Positions 52,784 to 62,013 of a stretch of DNA of 64,000 nucleotides are shown one piece after another; position 1 is the first letter of the stretch, and each line of letters opens with the position of its first letter. The DNA is taken from NCBI RefSeq assembly GCF_032391395.1, contig NZ_CP135916.1, positions 1,240,001 through 1,304,000 on the forward strand, read 5' to 3'. Source of the DNA: Sphingomonas sp. Y38-1Y (GTDB taxonomy: Bacteria > Pseudomonadota > Alphaproteobacteria > Sphingomonadales > Sphingomonadaceae). Below the pieces are notes generated by a model that saw only the letters and a program-made list of their open reading frames with translations, searched no databases and was not told the origin of the DNA. Made by a program: the position numbers and the translations under genes.

Positions 52784-53104
52784 TGGTGCGGGCGGGGGGA
52801 CTCGAACCCCCACGGGCTGTTCAGCCCACCGGATTTTCATACCCGCCACGGCTTTCGCCGCCGCGGCGCCGGATGGCGCGCGCGTTCGGGGTCTGGACTA
52901 TCCCTTCGCCATGCCCATGACCGGGGTTAGGCGCCGCCCGTCTAGTCTCTACACCTTCCCGGCAGCGTGTGGCCGCCGGGCTTGGCTCGGGATCGCCATC
53001 TGACAGGGTTCCCCGAATTTGAGCGGTTCTACGTCCCCGATTTCCCGGGGCGCACTCAATCCTTGCGTCAAGTCCGTTGCGTCTACCGATTTCGCCACGC
53101 CCGC
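52784..53104 (-). tRNA. tRNA-Leu (anticodon TAA) interrupted by a group I intron
   Basis: On the minus strand exon 1 (53104-53070, 35 nt, GCGGGCGTGGCGAAATCGG...ending GGACTT) and exon 2 (52837-52784, 54 nt, AAAATCCGG... to encoded CCA) together form an 89-nt class II tRNA. The acceptor stem is GCGGGCG/CGCCCGC with discriminator A. The anticodon loop reads CTT/AAAA, giving anticodon TAA. The long variable arm is GGGCTG-AA-CAGCCC, and the T-arm is GGGGG-TTCGAGT-CCCCC. The anticodon stem ends in an A-G mismatch. The gene lies 42 nt downstream of ihfB on the same strand. Confidence 0.9.
52838..53069 (-). ncRNA. Group I self-splicing intron (tRNA-Leu UAA type)
   Basis: The 232-nt insert splits the anticodon after U34, the same site used by cyanobacterial and plastid tRNA-Leu(UAA) introns. 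Conserved core pieces are visible on the minus strand: TTGAGT for P1 (its GAGT pairs with exon ACTT with U-G at the splice site), CCGAGCCAAGCCC (around 52990-52978, P/Q region), GTGTAGAGACTAGACGG (52954-52938, R with the P7 strand), AGGGATAGTCC (52905-52895, S with the other P7 strand), a terminal GCGAAAGC hairpin, and a final G before AAAATCC. No ORF is inside, so it is a ribozyme without homing endonuclease. This places it in subgroup IC3. Confidence 0.88.
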
Positions 53105-53146
53105 ATGCCGCGCGACCGCCATAAGCCGACGGACGCGCAAGGCAAG

Positions 53147-53431
53147 CTACTCGGCGACGTTCAGCCGCTCGCGCATTTCCTTGCCGGGCTTGAAATAGGG
53201 GACGCGCTTGGCGTCGACGGGGACGACCTCGCCCGTGCGCGGGTTGCGGCCAGTGCGCGCGTCGCGCGCGCGAGTCGAGAAGGCACCGAAGCCGCGAAGC
53301 TCGACGCGGCCGTCCTCGGACAGGCGCGTGCTGATCTGGTCGAAGAAGATGTTGACGATGCGCTCGACGTCGCGAACGGCCAGGTCCGGATTGTCGCGGA
53401 CCAGAAGCTGCACCAGTTCGGAACGGATCAT
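53147..53431 (-). CDS. ihfB: Integration host factor subunit beta
   Basis: A 94-residue HU/IHF-type DNA-bending protein. [34 protein letters not shown] and the beta-arm [36 protein letters not shown], with the Pro that intercalates at DNA kinks (RNPRTG), identify IHF-beta. Its 3' neighbour is the intron-containing tRNA-Leu. In many proteobacteria ihfB follows rpsA, and here rpsA lies just upstream on the same strand. Confidence 0.96.
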   Translation of the reverse strand: MIRSELVQLLVRDNPDLAVRDVERIVNIFFDQISTRLSEDGRVELRGFGAFSTRARDARTGRNPRTGEVVPVDAKRVPYFKPGKEMRERLNVAE

Positions 53432-53574
53432 TCGCCTAAAACCCCCGCGGTCGCCGGCTTGAATCGTGCCGGGTCGACTCTGATAAACGGGGACAATCTA
53501 GCGCAAGGACCTGATTTCGATCAATCTAAATGCGCCAACGGGTTGTCTCGCAGCGCTCATCATTTGGGGTGAAA

Positions 53575-53601
53575 TGGCGGCCGGGACGTGCCCGACCGCC
53601 A
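53575..53601 (-). terminator. Hairpin after rpsA
   Basis: TGGCGG (53575-53580) with CGGG pairs with CCCG and CCGCCA (to 53601), one mismatch inside, 12 nt past the rpsA stop. It separates rpsA from ihfB; the remaining ~140 bp upstream of ihfB should contain its promoter. Confidence 0.6.
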
Positions 53602-53612
53602 ATTCTATCCGC

Positions 53613-55322
<1,710 letters not shown>

Positions 55323-55641
55323 GGGTTGGAGTTGATCCTCGATATTGACGTTTTCCGGCCAGCCGGTTGGGTCCGGCGGTCTTTGGGCCAGAACGCCGTC
55401 GCGGCCGAATGCCGCCACGGCATCCGCGCGAACATCGGATCGGCGGACGAAGGGCTCTCGATCGCGTCTGTGATGCGATAGGGGCGCTGTCGGGCCATCG
55501 CCCCGCGCCGCTCCGCCGCCGAGCCTATACTCGTCGGACGGTCGCGCGCATAGACGGGTCAGGGCAAAAGGGCAAGCGCGGCATCGCTTTGGCGGGTCCG
55601 CGAGTTAAGCCGCGCGATCAGGTTTCAGGGGAGCGACCAGC
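55323..55641. promoter_or_regulatory. 319-bp divergent leader region of rpsA and a GST gene
   Basis: No gene is seen. On the minus strand the ~170 nt before rpsA contain GC-rich complementary stretches (for example CCGGACCCAACCGGCTGGCCGG), suitable for a structured leader that S1 itself might bind for autoregulation, as known for rpsA in E. coli. The specific fold here is not established. Confidence 0.35.
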
Positions 55642-56286
55642 ATGACGATCATCGTCCACCACCTCGAAAATTCGCGCTCGCAGCGGGTGCTGTGGCTGCT
55701 CGAGGAACTGGGCCTGCCGTACGAGGTCAAGCGGTACGAACGCAACAAGGTGACGATGCTCGCCCCGCCCGAGCTGAAGCGCATCCATCCGCTCGGCAAA
55801 TCGCCGGTGATCGAGGATGTCGCGGCGGCGGGCGGCGACCGGGTGGTGGTGGCGGAGACGGGCGCGATCGTCGAATATCTGGTCCAGAAATGCGACGGCC
55901 GGCTGGGCACGCCCGCGCGGCGCGAAGACGTGCTCCGCTATCGCTTCTTCCTCCATTATGCCGAAGGGTCGGTGATGCCGCCGTTGCTCGTAAAGCTGGT
56001 GCTGAGCAAGGTGCCGCTGCTCGGCAAGGTGGCGATGAAGCGCATCCAGCCGATGATCGACGTCCACCTCGACTATATCGAGGCGGAATTGGTGAGCCGG
56101 TCCTGGTTCGCCGGCGACCAGTTCACAGCGGCGGACATCATGATGAGCTTCCCGCTGGAAGCGGCCCGCAGCCGCGGCGGGCTGGACGAGAGCCGGCCTG
56201 CGACCATTGCGTGGCTGCAGAAGGTCCACGCGCGGACGGCGTACCAGGCGGCGCTGGCGAAGGGCGGGCCGTATGCGTTTGCTTGA
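55642..56286 (+). CDS. Glutathione S-transferase family protein
   Basis: A 214-residue GST. The thioredoxin-like domain carries HHLENSRSQRVLWLLEELGLPYEVKRYER (Ser as the likely glutathione-activating residue), GKSPVIED with the cis-Pro, and AETGAIVEYLV with the E-T/S glutathione contact; a helical domain follows, ending WFAGDQFTAADIMMSFPLEAA. Cytosolic detoxification or reductase role; substrate unknown. It is unrelated in detail to the GST at 5637-6284. Confidence 0.92.
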   Translation: MTIIVHHLENSRSQRVLWLLEELGLPYEVKRYERNKVTMLAPPELKRIHPLGKSPVIEDVAAAGGDRVVVAETGAIVEYLVQKCDGRLGTPARREDVLRYRFFLHYAEGSVMPPLLVKLVLSKVPLLGKVAMKRIQPMIDVHLDYIEAELVSRSWFAGDQFTAADIMMSFPLEAARSRGGLDESRPATIAWLQKVHARTAYQAALAKGGPYAFA

Positions 56287-56308
56287 GGGAGCGCGGCGCC
56301 CCCATATC

Positions 56309-56713
56309 CGTCACCCCGGACTTGTTCCGGGGTCCACCTGTCCGCGTACCGGAGCCTTGAGCGGCTCCAGCCCGAAACCAACCGCCAGATCATGCCATTC
56401 CGGATTGTCGCGCTCGATCAGGTTGCGCTTCCAGTCGCGCCGCCAGCGTTTGATCTGCTTTTCACGCAGGATCGCGGCTTCCATCGTCTCGGCGACGTCG
56501 AACCAGACAAGGCGGGTTCACACCATATCGCTTGGTGAAGCCGTCGAATGTGCCTTCGCTATGCTGGATGACCCGCGCGAGCAGGTCGGACGTCACGCCG
56601 ACGTACAATACGCCGTTCGCGGCGCTGGCGAGGATGTAGACGCACGGGGTTCGTTCTCTCACTACCCGTCAAGTCTGCCGCCCGGTGGACCCCGGAACAA
56701 GTCCGGGGTGACG
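56309..56713. mobile_element. Family A repeat-bounded element carrying a GIY-YIG gene
   Basis: The termini 56309-56337 and 56685-56713 are perfect 29-nt reverse complements, identical to those of the gene-less element at 17100-17249. Inside is one frameshifted GIY-YIG endonuclease gene whose last codons (PGTSPG) come from the left terminus. The arrangement resembles a small mobile unit, but target-site duplications are not evident. Mobility is inferred. Confidence 0.6.
56311..56662 (-). pseudogene. Frameshifted GIY-YIG nuclease family gene
   Basis: A GTG start at 56662 opens MRERTPCVYILASAANGVLY, with the GIY-YIG signature as VYILA...LYVGVTSDLLARV and the following HSEGTFDGFTKRYGVN. One extra C near 56514-56516 breaks the frame. 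Removing it restores NRLVWFDVAETMEAAILREK, then IKRWRRDWKRNLIERDNPEW, the family's C-terminal half, ending at a stop at 56311. The full-length product would be about 117 residues. A sequencing indel cannot be excluded; otherwise it is a recently inactivated gene. Confidence 0.8.
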
Positions 56714-56718
56714 ATATC

Positions 56719-56937
56719 CTACTCCCCGTATCCCCGCTCGACCGAGTCGAGGATGCGGCCGCCGGCCATGAACACCGCGATCGGGCAGACGGCGAACAGG
56801 AGCTTGCCGCCGAAGCCGGGATAGTCGTGGAGATAGTGCAGCCCGCGCTCCACCGCGCCGAGGCCGAGGCCATATATGACGACGAACGCCTCGAACTTGG
56901 TCTTGATCGTGAACAGGCGGGTGACACGATGGAACAT
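56719..56937 (-). CDS. Small membrane protein of unknown function
   Basis: A 72-residue protein with two hydrophobic stretches (FEAFVVIYGLGLGAVERG and LLFAVCPIAVFMAGGRIL) separated by HYLHDYPGFGGK. No family is recognised, though its compact composition and clean start suggest a real gene. It abuts the GIY-YIG element. Confidence 0.68.
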   Translation of the reverse strand: MFHRVTRLFTIKTKFEAFVVIYGLGLGAVERGLHYLHDYPGFGGKLLFAVCPIAVFMAGGRILDSVERGYGE

Positions 56938-57003
56938 GGCGAAACGCTACGCAAAGTCCGTACCAGCCGCAGAAAACCTCCGTTCCGGCGTTACCGGAGA
57001 GGG

Positions 57004-58260
57004 TTAACTGTCAACTAATTCGACAAGCTCCAGCGCCTCCAGCAGCGCACGGCGGGCCGCCACAATGCCGGCGATCAGCGCCGGGTCGGCGATGTCGTCG
57101 GCGCCGATCGCTTCGGGCCAGTGCGCCTCGACCACCGCGGCGATGCGGTCGAGCCTCGCTTCGTCCAGCAGGAAGCGCGGGTCGATCGTCGCGGGATCGG
57201 CGACAACGCGAAGGCGCAGGCAGGCGGGGCCGCCGCCGTTCGCCATCGACTGGCGGACATCGACCACCTCGACCCGCCGGACCGCGCCATTGCCGGCAAG
57301 GTGGTCCTGGAGCCAGGCCCACACCGCCGCATTGTCGCGCGCCTCGGTCGGGACGATCAGCGTCGGCTGGCCATCGGGCGGCGTCACGAGCTGCGCGTTG
57401 AAGAGGTAGGAGCCGATCGCGTCGGCCAGGGTGAGGCGGTCGGCGGGCACCTCGACGATCTCGACCTCCGGCATCAGGCGAGTGAGGTCGGCGTAGAAGG
57501 CCTCGCGATCGGCAAAGGCGTGTTCGTGCGCGAACAGCACGCGTTCGTTGGCGACGGCGACGACGTCGTTGTGGAACGCGCCCGCCGCAATCGCCGCCTC
57601 GGACTGCTGGACGAACAGCGTGCGCGCGGGGTCGAGGCCGTGGGCGCGTACGACCGCTTCGCTCGCCTCGCGATGCTGGCGCGCGGGGAAGGGACCGCCC
57701 GACACGCCATAGACGAACACCTCGACACCCGGCTCGCCGTGACGCGGGCAGAGGCGCATGTGGTTGGCCGCACCCTCGTCACCGAACGGGGCGGGGACGG
57801 GGCCGTGCACCGCGAAAGCCGGGTGCGCGAAGGCGAGGCGGAGCTGCGCGAGCGTGCCGGGCCACTCATGGCTGCGATGCGGCATCGTCACCAGATTCGC
57901 GACCGACAGGTGGCAGCGCCCGTCCGCGGTGTCCGGTGCGGGCGAGACCGTGGCGGCATTGGCCGCCCACATCGGCGAGGCCGACAGCGCCTGTGCGCGC
58001 AGGTGCGGCGCGGCGCGGTCGTAATCCGTCGAGAGGCTCGCCAGCCAGCGATGGTCGGGGCGGGCGTGCGGCAGGAAGATGCCCTGGGTCAGCCCGAGCG
58101 CGAGATTGGCGCGCATCTTGGCAATGCCCTGAAGCGCGGCGGCGCGCGGCTGCGACACCGCGCCCGCATTGCGCGTGGCGGCAAGATTGCCCGGCGACAG
58201 GCCCGCATAATTGTGGCTGGGCCCGATCAGCCCGTCGAAGTTGATTTCGGTGAGGGCCAT
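57004..58260 (-). CDS. astB: N-succinylarginine dihydrolase
   Basis: A 418-residue enzyme, second step of the ammonia-producing arginine succinyltransferase (AST) pathway, releasing CO2 and two NH3 from succinylarginine. INFDGLIGPSHNYAGLSPGNLAATRN at the start, GAANHMRLCPRHG, FHNDVVAVANERVL with a catalytic His, and SMANGGGPACLRLRV near the C-terminus with the catalytic Cys are all present. It begins 1 nt after the astA stop, giving the operon hydrolase-astA-astB. Confidence 0.97.
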   Translation of the reverse strand: MALTEINFDGLIGPSHNYAGLSPGNLAATRNAGAVSQPRAAALQGIAKMRANLALGLTQGIFLPHARPDHRWLASLSTDYDRAAPHLRAQALSASPMWAANAATVSPAPDTADGRCHLSVANLVTMPHRSHEWPGTLAQLRLAFAHPAFAVHGPVPAPFGDEGAANHMRLCPRHGEPGVEVFVYGVSGGPFPARQHREASEAVVRAHGLDPARTLFVQQSEAAIAAGAFHNDVVAVANERVLFAHEHAFADREAFYADLTRLMPEVEIVEVPADRLTLADAIGSYLFNAQLVTPPDGQPTLIVPTEARDNAAVWAWLQDHLAGNGAVRRVEVVDVRQSMANGGGPACLRLRVVADPATIDPRFLLDEARLDRIAAVVEAHWPEAIGADDIADPALIAGIVAARRALLEALELVELVDS

Positions 58261-58261
58261 G

Positions 58262-59272
58262 TCAGCGCTCCACATGCGTGACGGTATCGCCCGCGGCGAC
58301 GCCGAGCACCTCGGCACAGCCGGGGTCGAGCGTCACGCCGCCCTTGCCCCCCGCGATCCGGCCGAACGCGCAGCGGAAATCCGCCAGCCGGCCCGTCGCC
58401 ACAAGCTTGGCGTCGCCGCCCTCCGCCAGCGCGGTGACGGGCGCGGCGGTCGCCTCGCGGATGCTCTTCACGGCGTCGGTGCGTGCGGTCATGGTGGGGC
58501 CGCCGTCGAAAATGTCGACATAGCCGTCATGGCTGAAGCCCTCGCCCTCCAGCATCCGCATCGCCGCGCGGCCGGACGGGTGGGGCAGGCCGATCGCGGC
58601 GCGGGCCGTCTCCGTCAGCATGGCGATGTAGATGGGGTGCTTGGGCATCAGGTCGGCGATGAACTGGTTGCCGTGCGTCGCATTGAATTCGTCCGCCGCC
58701 TGGAAGTTCATGCCGAAGAAGCGGCCAGCCACCCCGTCCCAGAAGGGCGATCCGCCCGCCTCGTCGATCACGCCGCGCAGCTCGGCGAGGATACGGTCGG
58801 CAAAGCGCGCGCGATGCATCGCGACAAACAGGTAGCGGCTGCGCGCGAGCAGCATGCCCAGCCCCCCGGCACGCTCGCCGGGATGGAGGAACAGCCCGCC
58901 GACCTCGCTCGATCCCTCCAGATCGTTGACGAGGTTGAGCGTCTCCGAGCGGAAGGTGCGGCCGAGCTCCTCGCTCCGCTTGGTGATGGTGCCGATGCGA
59001 TAGCTGTAGAAGGGCCAGCGCTGTCCGACCTGGGTGAAGATCTGGCAGGTGCCGCGCACTTCGCCGGTCGCGGCATTTTCGAGAATGAGCACGTAGAGGT
59101 CGTCGCGCAGCGCATCGTCGGTTCGTCCGAACGCCTCGTGGCTGCGTTCCAGCTTGGCGCGCAGCGCCGGCCTGTCGGGGGGCAGGTTGGTGAAGCCGCC
59201 GCCGGTCAGCTTGGCCATCTCGTAGAGTGGCTGGAGATCCTCGTCGCGGGCAGCGCGGATGCGGAAGCTCAT
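58262..59272 (-). CDS. astA: Arginine N-succinyltransferase
   Basis: A 336-residue GNAT-like enzyme catalysing the first AST step, succinyl-CoA plus arginine to N2-succinylarginine. FRIRAARDEDLQPLYEMAKLTGGGFTNLP opens the fold, SSEVGGLFLHPGERAGGLGMLLARSRYLFVA is the acyl-CoA region, and EGFSHDGYVDIFDGGPTM is typical of AstA. The start overlaps the M20 hydrolase stop (ATGA). The other pathway genes astC, astD and astE are not in the window. Confidence 0.96.
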   Translation of the reverse strand: MSFRIRAARDEDLQPLYEMAKLTGGGFTNLPPDRPALRAKLERSHEAFGRTDDALRDDLYVLILENAATGEVRGTCQIFTQVGQRWPFYSYRIGTITKRSEELGRTFRSETLNLVNDLEGSSEVGGLFLHPGERAGGLGMLLARSRYLFVAMHRARFADRILAELRGVIDEAGGSPFWDGVAGRFFGMNFQAADEFNATHGNQFIADLMPKHPIYIAMLTETARAAIGLPHPSGRAAMRMLEGEGFSHDGYVDIFDGGPTMTARTDAVKSIREATAAPVTALAEGGDAKLVATGRLADFRCAFGRIAGGKGGVTLDPGCAEVLGVAAGDTVTHVER

Positions 59273-60477
59273 GGGCGGCCCCGCTCGGCGATGCGCAAGA
59301 TCGTCAGCGCCGACAGGGCGGCGCGCTCGGGCAGGCTTTCGGGAATGAGGAATTCCTCGCTCGAATGGATGGCGCCGCCGCGCGCGCCCATGGTGTCGAT
59401 GACGGGCACGCCGCACGCCGCGATGTTGTTGCCGTCGCAGACCCCGCCCGACGCCTTCCACGCGATCGGAATACCGAGGTCTTCGCCGACCTGTCCGACG
59501 AGTGCGAACAGCCGCTCGGCACCGGCGTCGAGCGGCTTGGGCGGGCGATTGAAGCTGCCGTGAAGGTCGATGCGGACGTCGTGCGCGGCGGCCACGGCGG
59601 CCATCGCGGCGTCGAGCGCGGCCTGCGCCTCGGCGATGGCGGCGGTGTCGCGCGGGCGGAAATTGACGCGCAGGATCGCGTGTTCGGGTACGACGTTGTT
59701 CGGCCCGCCGCCGTCTATGCGCGCGGGATTGACGCTCAGCCCCTCGCGCCCGGCCTGTGCCAGCCGGAGCGCGAGGTCGGCGGCGGCGACGATCGCGTTG
59801 CGGCCGTCCTGCGGGTTGCGGCCGGCATGGGCGCTGCGGCCGCTGACGACGATCGAGAAATTGCCCGTCCCGCCGCGCGCGCCCGCCAGCGTCCCGTCGG
59901 CAAGCGCGGGTTCGTAGGTGAGCGCCGCGACCTTGCCGCGCGCCAGATCCGCGATCAGCGCCGACGACGACAGCGAGCCCGTTTCCTCGTCCGAGTTGAT
60001 GAGCACGTCATAGCCGATGCGGGGGGCAAGCGGGCTCGCCTCCACCGCCTTCAGCGCGGCGAGCATCAGCGACAGCCCACCCTTCATGTCGGCCGCGCCC
60101 GGCGCGTTGATCGCACCGTCCGCGCGCCGCGTCAGCGACTGGAACGGATGGTCGGCGGGATAGACAGTGTCCATGTGGCCGGTGAACAGCATCTGCACCG
60201 GCGCGTCCGGGCGGACGGTCAGGTGCAGGTGGCGGCCATGATCGATCGCGACGACGCGGCCGTCGGGCTCGACCGCCTCGACGGGTTCGGGATCGACCAT
60301 GCGGAGCGTCCCGGGCAGCGCGGAAAAGGCGTCGGCGAGCGCCGCGCCCATCGCCGAAACGCCGCTGAGGTTGCGCGTGCCCGAGTTGATCGCGCACCAC
60401 CCCTCGATCTGTTCCAGCATCGGCGCGGCGGCGACGTGCCCGACGGCAGTGCGCTCAACCTCGATCAATCTCTCCAT
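59269..60477 (-). CDS. M20-family amidohydrolase in the ast operon
   Basis: A 402-residue zinc hydrolase related to ArgE/DapE/carboxypeptidase G2. LFTGHMDTVYP (zinc His-x-Asp), GAADMKGGLSLMLAALKA (bridging Asp), NSDEETGS (catalytic Glu pair) and AIHSSEEFLIP (last zinc His) are intact, with a dimerisation domain between. Position directly upstream of astA and translational coupling suggest it processes a succinylated or acylated arginine-pathway compound, perhaps replacing AstE. This is inference. The start could also be the ATG at 60528. Confidence 0.87.
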   Translation of the reverse strand: MERLIEVERTAVGHVAAAPMLEQIEGWCAINSGTRNLSGVSAMGAALADAFSALPGTLRMVDPEPVEAVEPDGRVVAIDHGRHLHLTVRPDAPVQMLFTGHMDTVYPADHPFQSLTRRADGAINAPGAADMKGGLSLMLAALKAVEASPLAPRIGYDVLINSDEETGSLSSSALIADLARGKVAALTYEPALADGTLAGARGGTGNFSIVVSGRSAHAGRNPQDGRNAIVAAADLALRLAQAGREGLSVNPARIDGGGPNNVVPEHAILRVNFRPRDTAAIAEAQAALDAAMAAVAAAHDVRIDLHGSFNRPPKPLDAGAERLFALVGQVGEDLGIPIAWKASGGVCDGNNIAACGVPVIDTMGARGGAIHSSEEFLIPESLPERAALSALTILRIAERGRP

Positions 60478-60575
60478 CCCCGGCTGGTAGCCGAGCGATC
60501 CCGGCGCGTCACCCCCGGGGCGTTGCATGGCGGCTGCTTCATGTTAGCCTCCGCTCCGGGAAATGGGGGGCCGAC

Positions 60576-61964
60576 ATGATCGGGTGGATGGCGGCGGCAT
60601 GGGTGCTGGCGGGGCCGCAGGCGGCGGTGCCGAGCCCGGCGGAACGCGCGCAGGAACAGGGTGCGGCATCGGCCTGGATCGCCAGCGATGGCCGCCGCTT
60701 CGAGCCCGGCATGCCGACCGAGGCCGACCTCGCGCCCCTGGTGACGCGGCTCAAGGGCACCAAGGTGATCGGCATCGGCGAGGCGACGCACGGCACGCAC
60801 GAGGATCAGGCGTTCAAGGCCGAACTCGTCAAGGCGCTGGTGCGCGCCGGCGCCATCGATGCCGTCGCGATCGAATGCAACCGGACCGCGGGGCGCGGCT
60901 TCGACCGCTATGTGACGTTGGGCGAGGGCGATCCGGCGGCGCTGATCCGCGCGCCGGGCTTCTTCTCGATCTGGCGCAACGACGAATTTGGCGGGCTGCT
61001 CCTGTGGCTGCGCGCGTGGAACCAGAGGGCCGACAAGCCGATCCGCATGTTCGGCATCGACGTTCAGGAAAGCGGGACCGACGCGGCGTTCGCGCTCCGG
61101 GTGCTCGGCCGCCGCGACCGCGGCAAGGCGGAGGCTCTGCGCAAGCGGCTGGCGCCGATCCTGCCGGGCGCCGACGGCAAGACGCCGTTCCTCTACGACT
61201 GGGTGAAAACGGCGGACGCGGCGACGATGACCGCCTTGCTCGCCGCCGCTGCGGATCTGGAAAACGCCTTTGGCGAGGCACCCGCTGGTGCGCGCGCCGA
61301 TCCCGACGTCGACGAGGCGCGGTTCGCCGCACGCGCCGCATCGCAGGGGCTGGTGGCGTTCGAGTTCGACCGCGCCGGCGTCGACAGGAAGACGATCCCC
61401 GTCGAATATTGGGGTCGCCGAGACCGGTCGATGGCGCGCAACCTGATCGATCGCGTCGGTGGCGGTCGCGCGGCGTTCTGGGCACAGAACGGCCACGTCC
61501 TCTGGTCGCTGCCGCAATGGGAGCCGCAGGGCTATGTCTCGACGGGCATCGTGCTGCGCCGCGAGCTGGGGCGAGCCTATCAGGCGGTGGGCTTCACCTG
61601 GTCGCGCGCGGTCGTTCGCGCGGTCAGGCTGACCGATGGCAAGCCCGACCCCAAGCCTGCCGAACGGCGGTTCAGCGATCTCCCGCTCGTCAACGACCGG
61701 CCGGGCGACATGGGAGCCGCCTTCACGCCGGCAAGGGGTGATGCGCTCTGGATCGACATGGCGAAGCGCCCACGGGGCGCCGCGATCGATCGCTGGGCGG
61801 CACGGCCGACCTGGTGGGGCGTCATCGGCTGGGGCGTCGACCCAGCGACGTTCCAGACCGACGCCGAACCCGACAACCCGCCCGATGCGGGGTACGACAT
61901 CGTCGTCTGGCACCGGAAGATGACGCCGTCCCGGACGTGGCCGGGCGCGATGAGCGGCTCGTGA
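60576..61964 (+). CDS. Erythromycin esterase family protein, exported
   Basis: A 462-residue protein of the Ere superfamily. After a probable signal peptide (ending near residue 17), the active-site region [25 protein letters not shown] supplies the catalytic Glu/His pair, with [20 protein letters not shown], and [10 protein letters not shown] further on. True macrolide esterases are a minority of this family, and many environmental members have unknown substrates, so antibiotic resistance should not be assumed. It is divergent from the M20 gene. Confidence 0.87.
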   Translation: MIGWMAAAWVLAGPQAAVPSPAERAQEQGAASAWIASDGRRFEPGMPTEADLAPLVTRLKGTKVIGIGEATHGTHEDQAFKAELVKALVRAGAIDAVAIECNRTAGRGFDRYVTLGEGDPAALIRAPGFFSIWRNDEFGGLLLWLRAWNQRADKPIRMFGIDVQESGTDAAFALRVLGRRDRGKAEALRKRLAPILPGADGKTPFLYDWVKTADAATMTALLAAAADLENAFGEAPAGARADPDVDEARFAARAASQGLVAFEFDRAGVDRKTIPVEYWGRRDRSMARNLIDRVGGGRAAFWAQNGHVLWSLPQWEPQGYVSTGIVLRRELGRAYQAVGFTWSRAVVRAVRLTDGKPDPKPAERRFSDLPLVNDRPGDMGAAFTPARGDALWIDMAKRPRGAAIDRWAARPTWWGVIGWGVDPATFQTDAEPDNPPDAGYDIVVWHRKMTPSRTWPGAMSGS

Positions 61965-62013
61965 CGCGCGGCCAACTGGCGCCCGCCGCGGCGCTTTGCT
62001 AGCAGGCGCGGCG

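Noticed and set aside
60576..61964. Annotation as a macrolide resistance gene
   Set aside because: Only superfamily-level motifs are visible; most environmental members have no shown macrolide esterase activity.
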